Source: Chryseobacterium aurantiacum (lineage in GTDB: Bacteria > Bacteroidota > Bacteroidia > Flavobacteriales > Weeksellaceae). Taken from it: a stretch of 64,000 nt of DNA. Position numbers and translations under genes: made by a program. Where the stretch lies: contig NZ_PXUE01000003.1 of the NCBI RefSeq assembly GCF_003020585.1, forward strand, positions 1 to 64,000, given 5' to 3'. The notes below the pieces were generated by a model that saw only the letters and a list, made by a program, of their open reading frames with translations, made no database searches and was not told the origin of the DNA. Shown piece by piece: positions 18,812-28,274 of this stretch (position 1 is the stretch's first letter; every line of letters begins with the position of its first letter).

Positions 18812-20134
18812 TTATAAAATTCCTCTCGCTTTTATCTCCAGATATTTATTGATAACATCAATATTCAAATTCTCAGGAAGGGTATACACTGTATAAATTC
18901 CATACTTACGAAGTTCCTGAATGATGAGTTTCTTTTCAAATTCAAATTTTTCGGCCACAATTTCATCATAGATCTCCTGCATATTCTCGGGATTCTTGTT
19001 AATCATAGTCTGCAGTTCCGAGTTTTTGAAAAATACCACAACCAATAGGTGATTCTTTGCAATTCCACGAAGGTATTTCAACTGGCGGTTCAAGCCATCC
19101 AAAGTTTCAAAGTTGGTAAAAAGCAGGATCAGACTTCTCTGGTTGATGGAGTATTTCACATCCTGATATAAACGATTGAAATCACTTTCAAAGAAATCTG
19201 TTTTAATATTATAAAGCGCTTCCGATATTTTTTTCAGCTGTCCGGATTTATTTTCTGCTGCAATTTTATTTTCGGTCTTTTTTGAGAACGTCATCATTCC
19301 TGCTCTATCTCCTTTTCTTAAAATAATATGGGACAGCGCCATCGTAGCATTGATGGAATAATCCAATAAGCTTAATCCGTTAAAAGGCATTTTCATTGTT
19401 CGTCCCTTATCAATCAACATAAAAATACGCTGTGATTTTTCATCCTGAAACTGATTGACCATCAATCGATTGGCTTTGGAGGTAGCTTTCCAGTTAATTG
19501 TTCTGATATCATCTCCGGGAACGTATTCCTTGATCTGCTCAAATTCCATGGTATGCCCAAGCTTTCTTACTTTCTTGATTCCTCCCAATAAGAATTCACT
19601 CTGTAAAGCCATCAGCTCATATTTTCTGAGGTGAACAAAGGATGGATAAGACGCCAGCATTGCATCTTTTTGAAAATTAAATCTTTTTGAGACTAATCCC
19701 AGTGGTGACGAGGCATATATATTCAGGCTTCCAAAATGATACTCTCCTCTTTCCTTAGGTTCCAGAGTATATTGGAAGAAAGTATTTGCTCCCGGGTTAA
19801 TATGCTTTTCAATCAGGAAATCTCTTTTCTGAAATTGAAACGGAATTTCATCGATAATTTTAGTTGTGATTTTAAAACTGTAATTATTTTTAATATCAAT
19901 CTTTACAAAATTTTCGTCACCATTGGACAATTTCTCCGGTAATATTCTCTGTGCCTGCAAAGCATTTTTTTGATTAAAAATCAGCAGATAATCTACCATG
20001 ACGGCAAGAAAACAGAGCAACAGTACAATATGGGCAACCCACATCAGCCCCGGAAAGAAAAATGCAAGAACATACAGTATCCCCACTCCGATGAGTGTAA
20101 AGAAGAAACGTGTATTGATGTATAAGTTTTTCAT
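18812..20134 (-). CDS. DUF58 domain-containing protein
   Basis: 440 residues. Two N-terminal membrane segments (about 8-30 and 33-50) are followed by a beta-rich part and then a DUF58/VWA-like part with VPGDDIRTINWKATSKANRL and FMLIDKGRTM. The protein should sit in the inner membrane. Proteins of this type are regular partners of MoxR ATPases. It starts 44 bp after the MoxR stop. Confidence 0.93.
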   Translation of the reverse strand: MKNLYINTRFFFTLIGVGILYVLAFFFPGLMWVAHIVLLLCFLAVMVDYLLIFNQKNALQAQRILPEKLSNGDENFVKIDIKNNYSFKITTKIIDEIPFQFQKRDFLIEKHINPGANTFFQYTLEPKERGEYHFGSLNIYASSPLGLVSKRFNFQKDAMLASYPSFVHLRKYELMALQSEFLLGGIKKVRKLGHTMEFEQIKEYVPGDDIRTINWKATSKANRLMVNQFQDEKSQRIFMLIDKGRTMKMPFNGLSLLDYSINATMALSHIILRKGDRAGMMTFSKKTENKIAAENKSGQLKKISEALYNIKTDFFESDFNRLYQDVKYSINQRSLILLFTNFETLDGLNRQLKYLRGIAKNHLLVVVFFKNSELQTMINKNPENMQEIYDEIVAEKFEFEKKLIIQELRKYGIYTVYTLPENLNIDVINKYLEIKARGIL

Positions 20135-20178
20135 TGTTTAGGTGGCGGGTAGCAGATTATAAGTTACAATCTACTCTC

Positions 20179-21210
20179 CTATCTAGGAATTTCTATTCCC
20201 TCTAAGATTTGACGGATAATTTCATCGGCTGTAAGGCCTTCCATTTCTCTTTCCGGAGAAACGATTACTCTATGTCTTAGTACAGCATAACTTGCTTCCT
20301 TAATATCTTCCGGAGTTACAAAGTCTCTTCCTCTTAATGCGGCAAAGGCTTTGGACGCAGTAAGAAGTGCTAAGGATGCTCTTGGTGAAGCCCCAAGATA
20401 TAAGAATTGATTTTCTCTGGTGTTAATGATAATTTTAGCAATATATTCCATCAACTGAGCTTCTACAATGATTTCCTTTACCAAATGCTGATACGCCTTC
20501 AGTTGTTCTGCAGTAATCACTTTGTTTACGCTTTCTGTTTTATCTTCTTTTTTGCTTTCGTGCTGGTTCTTAATGATGGTAATTTCCTGTTCAAGATTAG
20601 GATACCCTACATTGATTTTGAATAGAAAACGGTCAAGCTGAGCTTCAGGAAGTCTATAGGTTCCTTCATGCTCTATTGGATTTTGAGTAGCCACAACTAG
20701 AAATGGCTCCTCCATGATGTAGCGGGTACCATCCATTGTGATCTGTCTTTCTTCCATTACTTCAAACAATGCAGCCTGTGTTTTCGCTGGCGATCTGTTG
20801 ATCTCATCAATTAATATAAAATTGGAAAAAATAGGTCCTTTTTTAAATTCAAATTCTGAATTTTTCACATTGAATATTGAAGTTCCCAGGATATCGGAAG
20901 GCATCAAATCCGGCGTAAACTGAATTCTGCTGAAACCTACGTCAATGGTCTTTGCCAGTAACTTGGCTGTAATTGTTTTGGCTACTCCGGGTACTCCCTC
21001 AATAAGTACATGGCCATTAGAAAGCAAAGCTGCTAACAGATGTTCTATCATGCTTTCCTGTCCTACAATCACCTTGCCTATTTCGGTTTTTACTTTATCC
21101 AGGCTGGCGCGAAGTTCAATCATATCAATACGGGACTGAAACTGATCTTCATTTTTATTAAGGTTTATAGAAGTTTGATTTTCTATATCTTGGTTATCAA
21201 AGTTTTCCAT
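20179..21210 (-). CDS. MoxR family AAA+ ATPase
   Basis: 343 residues from the preferred start MENFDNQD. A longer frame begins 11 codons upstream at 21243, but the shorter start fits family lengths. Walker A is GVPGVAKT, Walker B is FILIDEINR, and sensor 1 is LVVATQNPIEHEGTYRLPEAQLDRF (shown in part: VVATQNP). MoxR proteins are thought to act as chaperone-like remodelers for VWA/DUF58 partners, here the next gene. Confidence 0.95.
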   Translation of the reverse strand: MENFDNQDIENQTSINLNKNEDQFQSRIDMIELRASLDKVKTEIGKVIVGQESMIEHLLAALLSNGHVLIEGVPGVAKTITAKLLAKTIDVGFSRIQFTPDLMPSDILGTSIFNVKNSEFEFKKGPIFSNFILIDEINRSPAKTQAALFEVMEERQITMDGTRYIMEEPFLVVATQNPIEHEGTYRLPEAQLDRFLFKINVGYPNLEQEITIIKNQHESKKEDKTESVNKVITAEQLKAYQHLVKEIIVEAQLMEYIAKIIINTRENQFLYLGASPRASLALLTASKAFAALRGRDFVTPEDIKEASYAVLRHRVIVSPEREMEGLTADEIIRQILEGIEIPR

Positions 21211-21278
21211 AATTTTTATCTTTGGTTTTCCGATAGAACTCATTCTATCTTTTATTAAATCATCCTGTTAGGATTCTC

Positions 21279-22436
21279 TTATTTTAGTATTTCATCAAGC
21301 AGCTTATTCATTCTTACCAGGTCTTCTTTCATTACACTGGAATAAGGATCCTGTGCTTTTTTGATAAGATGAATAGCTTCATTGATCATTTCCATTGTCT
21401 TTCCGGTCTTTAATTGCAGCTTCTTGGCAAATTCACTATCTAAATTCTGAGTATCAATAAGAAAATCCATTCTTACCTTATTCAGGAAATACTGAGCTTT
21501 TTTGGCCATCATATCATGAAAATCTCCCTCCTGCAGATAAAGATTTCCAATACTTTTCACAAAATCTAATGAGGTATTCCGCAATGGCTCTATTACAGGT
21601 ACAATTCTTTGTTTTCTTTTTGCATTAAAGAAGATAAAAAGAATTAATCCACCCAGAAATACCCACCAGGCATATTTCAGAGCCGGATTTCCCAGTACAA
21701 ATCTCATAAAGAAACTTGAAGCCTTGGTCCCACCCTCTACAAACCAAAGCGTTTCTCTATCCTGAAGATATGAGAAAACATCCTGTGCATATTTTATACT
21801 TCCGGGTTTCAACAAATAATAATTGGTGAGAAAAAGAGGTTCACTGTGAACATACATATTTCCTTTTCCAAATTTTACTTTAATAAAGTTGGCCTGATCC
21901 GTATTTTTATCCTCTACCGTTTTCCCAAGTACTTCAACATCCGGTTTAATGAATGAGAATCCTCTCCCAGACGGAAATTTATCCAATTTAATAAAATCAT
22001 TCTGATATTTCGTATCGGTAAGTTTCAATACATTCTGCTCTTCAAAGGATATTTCCGAATCATAAAATCCAATGCTATCTGAAATTTCCTTAGGCATACG
22101 GCTCACAATCAACAATGCATCCGAGCCTTTCGATACCTGATCCAGAATTTTCTTCCAGGATTCACCATCAATATCGTTTTCGATAACAACAATATTGTGG
22201 CTGCTTTTTTTGTGCTGGCTATAATATTCATAAGGAGCCTGATCAATCTTTTTCAGATGGTTCTTAAAAAGATCCTTGGCTTCATTATTAAAAACAAACA
22301 GGCCAAAAGGAGACTTCTCATTGATGTCAAAATTTTTACGCCAGTTGGTGGTTTCTTTTTTGTTAACTTCAAGCAATGCCAAAATAACCATCACTACGAT
22401 GAAGATTACAGCATATATTCTGAAAGTCTTATTCAT
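21279..22436 (-). CDS. DUF4350 domain-containing membrane protein
   Basis: 385 residues with an N-terminal membrane segment (about 5-22), a long extracytoplasmic part with NEKSPFGLFVFNNEAKDLF near the start, and a second membrane segment around 255-272 (AWWVFLGGLILFIFF). The C-terminus is helical. This layout matches DUF4350 proteins that neighbour MoxR/DUF4129 genes. Function unknown. Gap to the DUF4129 gene is 11 bp. Confidence 0.85.
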   Translation of the reverse strand: MNKTFRIYAVIFIVVMVILALLEVNKKETTNWRKNFDINEKSPFGLFVFNNEAKDLFKNHLKKIDQAPYEYYSQHKKSSHNIVVIENDIDGESWKKILDQVSKGSDALLIVSRMPKEISDSIGFYDSEISFEEQNVLKLTDTKYQNDFIKLDKFPSGRGFSFIKPDVEVLGKTVEDKNTDQANFIKVKFGKGNMYVHSEPLFLTNYYLLKPGSIKYAQDVFSYLQDRETLWFVEGGTKASSFFMRFVLGNPALKYAWWVFLGGLILFIFFNAKRKQRIVPVIEPLRNTSLDFVKSIGNLYLQEGDFHDMMAKKAQYFLNKVRMDFLIDTQNLDSEFAKKLQLKTGKTMEMINEAIHLIKKAQDPYSSVMKEDLVRMNKLLDEILK

Positions 22437-22447
22437 GGTGATTGGGA

Positions 22448-23239
22448 TTATGGTTTAAATGCCTGATACTGATTTTTAAATTTCTGATAACTCTGCTCAT
22501 CAATATTGAATTCTCCATACCAGACATAATCAAAGATATAGGACAGATCAGAAAATTCATTTTTAAGATTCGGAGCTTTTAATTCTGCTACATAATCCTT
22601 GTTGGTTTTTTCTGGATTCCAGTTGATCAGTTTTTTGTCACTTAGTTTTTTAAGAATGAACAAAAACTGATAACGAACAGCCGAACGATAGTCTCCTGCA
22701 CGTTCAAAGTTTGCAATACTTTCAGGAAAATTGATTTCATGGATGTTTTCATGCAGTTCTTCCACATTCAGATCCAGCTTCTTATTCTTTTTACCGAAAA
22801 TAAAGTTTCCGTCTTTACCAAGAACATACTTAATAATAAAATAAAGTAGAAATCCTACCAAAAGGATCGCAAAAAGGCGAACAAGGGCTACGGTAAACTC
22901 GGAGGACTTGGTAAAAACTGTTTCCCCAAAAATACTTTGTAAAACACGGTCGATTTTTCTTACTAACTTTTGCCAGAAAGATTCTCTTGGTTTTGATACT
23001 GAATAATCAAATTCATTTCCTTTATATCTTGAGGGAATATTTTTTTTAAATTCTTTTGGGTACACTGTATTTTCTGTAACCGGCTTTTTCATCAATACAG
23101 AATCTGCACGAAGCATATTATGATAATGCCCTGTTGTATATAGAGAATCACCCAAATAATCGTCCGCAGAGTCATCTTCCTGAGCCTTAACAAGGCCTAG
23201 TGAGAAGAAAAGCAGTATAAAAAGTAAAATCCTATTCAT
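22448..23239 (-). CDS. DUF4129 domain-containing protein
   Basis: 263 residues from an ATG at 23239; an in-frame TTG three codons earlier is less likely. Signal peptide MNRILLFILLFFSLGLVKAQ, one membrane segment at about 110-130 (VRLFAILLVGFLLYFIIKYV), and a C-terminal DUF4129 region (FERAGDYRSAVRYQFLFIL, then FDYVWYGEF). The start overlaps the previous stop by 8 bp (ATGAATAG), pointing to translational coupling. Confidence 0.87.
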   Translation of the reverse strand: MNRILLFILLFFSLGLVKAQEDDSADDYLGDSLYTTGHYHNMLRADSVLMKKPVTENTVYPKEFKKNIPSRYKGNEFDYSVSKPRESFWQKLVRKIDRVLQSIFGETVFTKSSEFTVALVRLFAILLVGFLLYFIIKYVLGKDGNFIFGKKNKKLDLNVEELHENIHEINFPESIANFERAGDYRSAVRYQFLFILKKLSDKKLINWNPEKTNKDYVAELKAPNLKNEFSDLSYIFDYVWYGEFNIDEQSYQKFKNQYQAFKP

Positions 23240-24194
23240 TGATCCCAATAGTGTCTATTTCTTCAAGTTCAACTTTCTGGTGAAGATCTGTTCTGCTGTC
23301 ATAATACATGAATCCTGCATTCACATACAACAGATTGGAAAGCAAGAATGAAAGCAGCATTGAAATTCCATAGAATACAAAAAAGATAATCCCTACAGTC
23401 CCGGTAAAAGGATTTTGTTCAAAATTCCCATCCGGAGTAGAGGTAAGAACTGATCCATAAACAAAGATCATAGGAACGTAGGTGAAAATGGAACTGGCAA
23501 TGGATATCATGATAAACATAATAAATGCGGCAGCCCAATATTTCCAATAGGGTGACTTTTCACTTCCATTAGGATAAGAAAACTGCGATCGTATGGAATA
23601 ACTCAGACTTTCCCAGAAACCTCTCCCTGAATTAAAATAATCATACATCAGAAATGTAACTACATTAAACAGGGTAGGATAAACAAGTACTATGAGGAAA
23701 AATCCAATAATAATGATTATCAATATATAGGAAAAAGCTACGATAAACAAAGCCAATGGAATGATAACAAAAGTCATCCCGAGGCATAGTTTAGCAATTC
23801 TCCCCAAATTTTTCTTAAAATCATCTAAGATTTCATCAGTTTTTATTCTATCGGATCCCTGTGCAATTCTTTTCAGATAGAAAACAGGATATAAGTAATT
23901 GACAATTGCAAGAATCATACAAAGCAAAAACGTTATTATTCCTACACCTATGAGCATTCCTGCATTATTAGAGAAATATCGTTCAAAATAATAGGAATCT
24001 CCATCTAAATTGGATCCGAAAATCTGTGAAAAAAGTTCTCTATAACCAAAAATAAAAACGGTAACCATTAAGATCAACAACAATCCATTGATCAAAAGAT
24101 AGTTTTTAAAATAATTTTTTCCGTATATCTTGAAAAAGTTGAAACTGTCACTAATGAAAGCTCCAAAATCTCTTTTTTTATAAAATTGTATCAT
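23232..24194 (-). CDS. Multi-pass membrane protein of the MoxR cluster
   Basis: 320 residues with about six hydrophobic segments (for example INGLLLILMVTVFIFGY, then GMTFVIIPLALFIVAFSYI). No catalytic motif. Similar multi-pass proteins stand between SpoIIM-like and DUF4129 genes in other MoxR clusters. It overlaps the upstream SpoIIM gene by 17 bp. The exact Pfam family is not recognised. Confidence 0.8.
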   Translation of the reverse strand: MIQFYKKRDFGAFISDSFNFFKIYGKNYFKNYLLINGLLLILMVTVFIFGYRELFSQIFGSNLDGDSYYFERYFSNNAGMLIGVGIITFLLCMILAIVNYLYPVFYLKRIAQGSDRIKTDEILDDFKKNLGRIAKLCLGMTFVIIPLALFIVAFSYILIIIIIGFFLIVLVYPTLFNVVTFLMYDYFNSGRGFWESLSYSIRSQFSYPNGSEKSPYWKYWAAAFIMFIMISIASSIFTYVPMIFVYGSVLTSTPDGNFEQNPFTGTVGIIFFVFYGISMLLSFLLSNLLYVNAGFMYYDSRTDLHQKVELEEIDTIGINE

Positions 24195-25161
24195 TGGTGT
24201 GTTTATTAGTTTTTTTATTCACAATGGACGGATACACAAGATAGTAAAATATGACAATGGCCAGTGAACCGAAAATAATCAACAGGTTTAAAATCAAGGG
24301 CATCTTTAATGCATGTCTTGTTACATATCCCTCAATGATTCCTGCACAGATTGTGAATGGAATGGTACTTAAAAATATTTTGAAAGAATCTTTAAACCCT
24401 TTTTTAAAGGAATTAAATCTTGACAAAGTTTTCGGAAATAAAATAGAAGCACCAAGAATCAATCCGCACATCGCTTCTACCACCATGGAAAAAATTTCAA
24501 ATACCCCATGCAGCCAAATCCCTCTTGCACTGTCCTTCAATGCACCATAATCATAGAAAAAATATTGAAAAGATCCTAGCATTACGCTATTGGAGAGTAA
24601 AGCAAATAAGGTCCCTACTCCTCCGGAAACTCCATAGATATATAACTTGGCTCCTACCTTAATATTATTAAAAATGATTCCGATAGTGGTTCCCCATGTA
24701 GTTCCACTCTGATAGACTCCTACTGCGTTATTATTTTTAATATTTTCAATAGTTTCATTTACATAGCTTTCCCCAAGAATAATATTAACAAAATCCTTAT
24801 CATAAACCGCTGAAAGTACTCCTATAGAAGTAAAAAGAATAAAAAACAGAAAAGCATACAACAGGTATCTTCTGTACTGATAAACCAACAACGGAACCTC
24901 AGTTTTAAAGAAATAAAGCAATCTGTTCTCCTCTACTCTTTTCGTTTTATAGATTTTCTGAAAGATCTGGGAGGATAAGTGATTCAGATAAACAGTGGTA
25001 TTACTTTTGGGATAGTAAGTCTGTGCAAAAGAAAGATCATTAATCAGGTTGATATACAGCGAAGACAGGTCATCAGGATTTTTTTTAATTTTCCCATCAA
25101 TAACCTGTTCTATTCCCAACCATTTTTCTTTATTTTGTTTAATGAAATAAACTTCTCTCAT
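24178..25161 (-). CDS. Stage II sporulation protein M (SpoIIM)-family membrane protein
   Basis: 327 residues from MREVYFIKQNKEKW. A longer frame starting 12 codons upstream would run into the promoter region of the divergent RDD gene. The SpoIIM-like membrane core is seen in NNIKVGAKLYIYGVSGGVG and WLHGVFEIFSMVVEAMCGLI, the latter matching the HG.E motif. The organism does not sporulate; these homologues occur in MoxR membrane clusters, role unknown. First gene of the minus-strand operon. Confidence 0.88.
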   Translation of the reverse strand: MREVYFIKQNKEKWLGIEQVIDGKIKKNPDDLSSLYINLINDLSFAQTYYPKSNTTVYLNHLSSQIFQKIYKTKRVEENRLLYFFKTEVPLLVYQYRRYLLYAFLFFILFTSIGVLSAVYDKDFVNIILGESYVNETIENIKNNNAVGVYQSGTTWGTTIGIIFNNIKVGAKLYIYGVSGGVGTLFALLSNSVMLGSFQYFFYDYGALKDSARGIWLHGVFEIFSMVVEAMCGLILGASILFPKTLSRFNSFKKGFKDSFKIFLSTIPFTICAGIIEGYVTRHALKMPLILNLLIIFGSLAIVIFYYLVYPSIVNKKTNKHTNDTIL

Positions 25162-25188
25162 AATTGTAAGGCTAAAATAATAAAAAAT

Positions 25189-25938
25189 ATGTCTCAAATT
25201 GCGATAAATACCTCACAAAATGTAAATATTAACTTTAATACTGCCAGTGTAGGAGAAAGAATGCTCGCCTTCATTATTGATCTTCTGATAAGGGTTGCCT
25301 ATGTGATTATAGTCCTTTATATATTCTTCAATGTTTTTGATTTGGGGTACCTGTTAAATGGTCTGGATCAATGGTCTGTGATGGCGGTATATATTATTCT
25401 TACATTCCCTACCTATATTTATCCTGTTGTTTTGGAAAGCTTAATGGAAGGGCAGACTCCGGGTAAAAAATTAATGAAGATAAGAGTCGTAAAAATTGAC
25501 GGCTATCAAGCTAGTTTCGGAGATTATATGATCCGTTGGGTATTCAGGCTTGTAGATGTATCCTTTGCCGGCGTTGTGGGTTTAATTTCTATGATTGTTT
25601 CCAAAAACAATCAGCGGTTAGGAGATATAGCTTCCGGAACCGCCGTAATTTCACTTAAGAACAACATCAATATTTCCCACACTATTTTGGAAAATATCCA
25701 TGAAGATTATATCCCCTCATTTCCGCAGGTTATTGCATTGAGTGATAATGACATGAGAATTATCAAGGATAATTATACAAAAGCTTTAAAAATAGATGAC
25801 CGACAAATCATCCGCAAACTTTCCGACAAGATCAAAAGTATCCTAAAACTGGAAATAGATCCTACAAAAATGACAGAAAAACAGTTTATTAATGTCATTA
25901 TTAAAGATTATAACTATTACACAGGAAAAGATAATTAG
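25189..25938 (+). CDS. RDD family membrane protein
   Basis: 249 residues from MSQIAINTSQNVNINF. The frame is open further upstream but that part overlaps the divergent SpoIIM gene. RDD family features: ERMLAFIIDLLIRVAYVII (R and D in helix 1), then GQTPGKKLMKIRVVKIDG and RWVFRLVDVSFAG, with about 3-4 membrane segments. The cytosolic C-terminus is charged. Divergent from the SpoIIM gene with 27 bp between starts, so the two are probably controlled together. Confidence 0.9.
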   Translation: MSQIAINTSQNVNINFNTASVGERMLAFIIDLLIRVAYVIIVLYIFFNVFDLGYLLNGLDQWSVMAVYIILTFPTYIYPVVLESLMEGQTPGKKLMKIRVVKIDGYQASFGDYMIRWVFRLVDVSFAGVVGLISMIVSKNNQRLGDIASGTAVISLKNNINISHTILENIHEDYIPSFPQVIALSDNDMRIIKDNYTKALKIDDRQIIRKLSDKIKSILKLEIDPTKMTEKQFINVIIKDYNYYTGKDN

Positions 25939-26056
25939 TGATTTTAAAATAGGGAATGGCGAACTTTAATGGTAAAGCAATAAACAAGACAACAAAATAA
26001 TCCATCATTTATTATTCATAATTTTCGTATATTTATTAACAGCAAAGCCTTAAGTT

Positions 26057-26347
26057 ATGAATTTTGAAAACAACAAATCCGGAAACGGTGGATTTCTTAC
26101 CCTTAACAACGAAGTGAAAGAAGTTGGAAGATTAACCTATACCATTTTCCCGGAAGACCATAAGTTTATCATTTCGTTTGTACTTGTTCACCCTGAGTTT
26201 GAGGGCAGAGGAATGGGAAAATACCTAGTGGAAGAAGCCATTAGGTTTGCAAGAGAAAACAACTGGAAAGTTTACCCTCACTGTTCTTACGCTAGATCAG
26301 TAATGACGAGAATGAGTGATGTGGAAGATATTTTTTTAAAGAATTAA
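26057..26347 (+). CDS. Small GNAT N-acetyltransferase (YjdJ-like)
   Basis: 96 residues, the size of the compact GNAT subgroup (Gcn5-related, PF14542-like). The acetyl-CoA loop is VHPEFEGRGMGKYLVEEA, and the C-terminal VYPHCSYARSVM is typical of the subgroup. Substrate unknown. The last 12 bp overlap the 3' end of the convergent glycosyltransferase gene. Confidence 0.92.
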   Translation: MNFENNKSGNGGFLTLNNEVKEVGRLTYTIFPEDHKFIISFVLVHPEFEGRGMGKYLVEEAIRFARENNWKVYPHCSYARSVMTRMSDVEDIFLKN

Positions 26348-27307
26348 AACTTCATTCAGCAGAATATCTTCAATATCATTTGGATAATCTACATCCAGGT
26401 GATGGTCAGCAGCTACCCACTCCATGATCTCCTGTAAATTTAAAACCTTAGAATTTGGAATTCCCATTGTATCTAAGGCACATGCATTGCATTCCTGTTC
26501 ATATTGATTATGGATAGGAATTACAAATAGTTTTTTATGCATGAAAAGAGCTTCAGCCGGGGTTTCAAAACCTGCATTACACAGAATTCCCTCACAGCCT
26601 TCAAAGTATTTTAGGTACTGTATTTCATCAATAGGAAATACTTCAACATTTTTTACTTTCACCTGTACCTTACTATATTTCGAAAACACTTTCCACTCCA
26701 CAGGAATTTTCCTTAGAACCTTAATGATATTTTCGTCTGCAAAACTTGGGAGATAAACCAGGTAATAGCCTTGTTTATAAGGATTAAGGTTTCTGATCTT
26801 TTTCCGGATCACAGGTTTCTTAATCTGTGGATGATAATTTTCAAAGTGAAAACCTATTTTTCTTTCGCTGGGAACATAATATTTCAAAATCATTTCTCCC
26901 AGAAAATCTTTCTTTTTAGGTTTAGGGGTTTCAGAAAAACTCATGGATGCCTGATGGCTCAGTTCTATCATCGGAAGCTTTTTCAATTTAGAAGCCCATC
27001 CGGTTAAGGGTTCATAATCATTAATGATCAGATCATACTTTGAAAGTTCAAGATCCCTTATCGTTCTTGCTGCTTCAATGAATTTATTATCAGTAAATGT
27101 TTTACGGTAGGATAAACCGCCTGTTTTGTTGTAAAGAAGAGAAATACCCTTGTATTGGAAGTTAACGTCAAAATCAGCCTTTAATTGCGATTGATGCCCA
27201 CTTATCAATGTATCTACTGAGGCATGTTTTTTGAGAATTGGAATAATTTCCTGCGCTCTAGCCACATGACCATTTCCGGTACCTTGAAATGCATACAAGA
27301 TCTTCAT
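26336..27307 (-). CDS. Glycosyltransferase family protein (GT-B, MGT-like)
   Basis: 323 residues. The N-terminal MKILYAFQGTGNGHVARAQE is the glycine-rich start of a GT-B fold. A C-terminal donor-site region, GCEGILCNAGFETPAEALF and FVIPIHNQYEQECNA, resembles UDP-sugar-dependent MGT/MurG-type enzymes. It probably glycosylates a lipid or envelope component. It begins directly after the stop of the LpxH-like gene, so the two form a unit likely working on envelope lipid. Confidence 0.87.
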   Translation of the reverse strand: MKILYAFQGTGNGHVARAQEIIPILKKHASVDTLISGHQSQLKADFDVNFQYKGISLLYNKTGGLSYRKTFTDNKFIEAARTIRDLELSKYDLIINDYEPLTGWASKLKKLPMIELSHQASMSFSETPKPKKKDFLGEMILKYYVPSERKIGFHFENYHPQIKKPVIRKKIRNLNPYKQGYYLVYLPSFADENIIKVLRKIPVEWKVFSKYSKVQVKVKNVEVFPIDEIQYLKYFEGCEGILCNAGFETPAEALFMHKKLFVIPIHNQYEQECNACALDTMGIPNSKVLNLQEIMEWVAADHHLDVDYPNDIEDILLNEVLIL

Positions 27308-28132
27308 TTAGGTAAAATTAGTTACTATTTTTAAAAGTGCAGAATTGTCCATGTCCTGAATTTCCTCTGTTTCATCATCTTTCAGTAAATGTTTATGGTC
27401 ATCGTAGTAAAAGATCTTCCATTCATTCTCGTTATATTCGAGTGCTGATAGATTTTCAATCCAATCTCCGGAATTCAGATAAGTACAAGACCCTTTTTTA
27501 TTAACAACTTCTCTAATCTGCGGCTGGTGAATATGTCCACAAACTACATAATCATAGTGGTTATCTATTGCTAGCTCAGAAGCAGTTAATTCAAAGTCTC
27601 CAATATACTTTACCGCTTTCTTTACATTGTTTTTGATTTTTTTTGAAAATGAATATTTTTCCTTACCCATTTTTTCCAGGAACCAGTTCACCACGTTATT
27701 GATGATGATTAAAAGATCATATCCCTTTCCACCAAGCTTCGCAATCCATTTGGAATGCTGAACTGATGCATCGAAAACATCACCATGAAAAATCCAGGTT
27801 TTCTTTTGATCAATAGTCAGACAAATCTTATTACAGACCTTAAGCTTTCCAAGTTCAAAATCGGTAAACTTCCGGAACATCTCATCATGATTTCCTGTAA
27901 TATAGTAAACGTCGGTATTCTTGGTAGCAAATGAAAGAATCTTTCTGATCACTTTCAAATGAGGTTTAGGGAAGTAAGACTTTTTGAACTGCCAGATATC
28001 GATAATATCGCCATTCAAAACCAAAGTTTTAGGCTGAATAGAATTGAGATACCTCAGTAATTCTTTAGCCTTACATCCATAAGTTCCCAAATGAACATCC
28101 GATATGACAACTAATTCAACGTTTCTTTTCAT
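27308..28132 (-). CDS. LpxH-like metallophosphoesterase (UDP-2,3-diacylglucosamine diphosphatase family)
   Basis: 274 residues from MKRNVELVVISDVHLG; the frame is open 15 codons further but the motif-based start is preferred. Calcineurin-type metal motifs: SDVHLG, LNGDIID, TGNHDE and CGHIHQP. The family hydrolyses UDP-2,3-diacylglucosamine to lipid X, but LpxH proper is usually shorter (about 240), so another nucleotide or lipid substrate is possible. Operon with the adjacent glycosyltransferase (no gap). Confidence 0.85.
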   Translation of the reverse strand: MKRNVELVVISDVHLGTYGCKAKELLRYLNSIQPKTLVLNGDIIDIWQFKKSYFPKPHLKVIRKILSFATKNTDVYYITGNHDEMFRKFTDFELGKLKVCNKICLTIDQKKTWIFHGDVFDASVQHSKWIAKLGGKGYDLLIIINNVVNWFLEKMGKEKYSFSKKIKNNVKKAVKYIGDFELTASELAIDNHYDYVVCGHIHQPQIREVVNKKGSCTYLNSGDWIENLSALEYNENEWKIFYYDDHKHLLKDDETEEIQDMDNSALLKIVTNFT

Positions 28133-28274
28133 CCGTATATTTTCAGCTTTTTTATTTTGCCGAATGGAATGCCACAATGCTTTTTATTATTTAAAAAAGT
28201 GCTTCAGGGCATTTCATAGTTTTATACAAAGAAACTAATTGAAAGTTAACTGTATATGAATGCTATATTATTTT

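Noticed and set aside
20140..20178. GGTGGCGGGTAGCAGATTATA-like bits resembling a short repeat near 36800-36825
   Set aside because: Only a GGTAGCA core is shared; too short to call a repeat family from this window.
24979..25188. 70-codon upstream extension of the RDD gene
   Set aside because: It is antisense to the SpoIIM-like gene's 5' part. The family start is at 25189.
26336..26347. 12 bp overlap of convergent genes as a possible regulatory feature
   Set aside because: Convergent 3' overlaps are common and nothing else marks this one.
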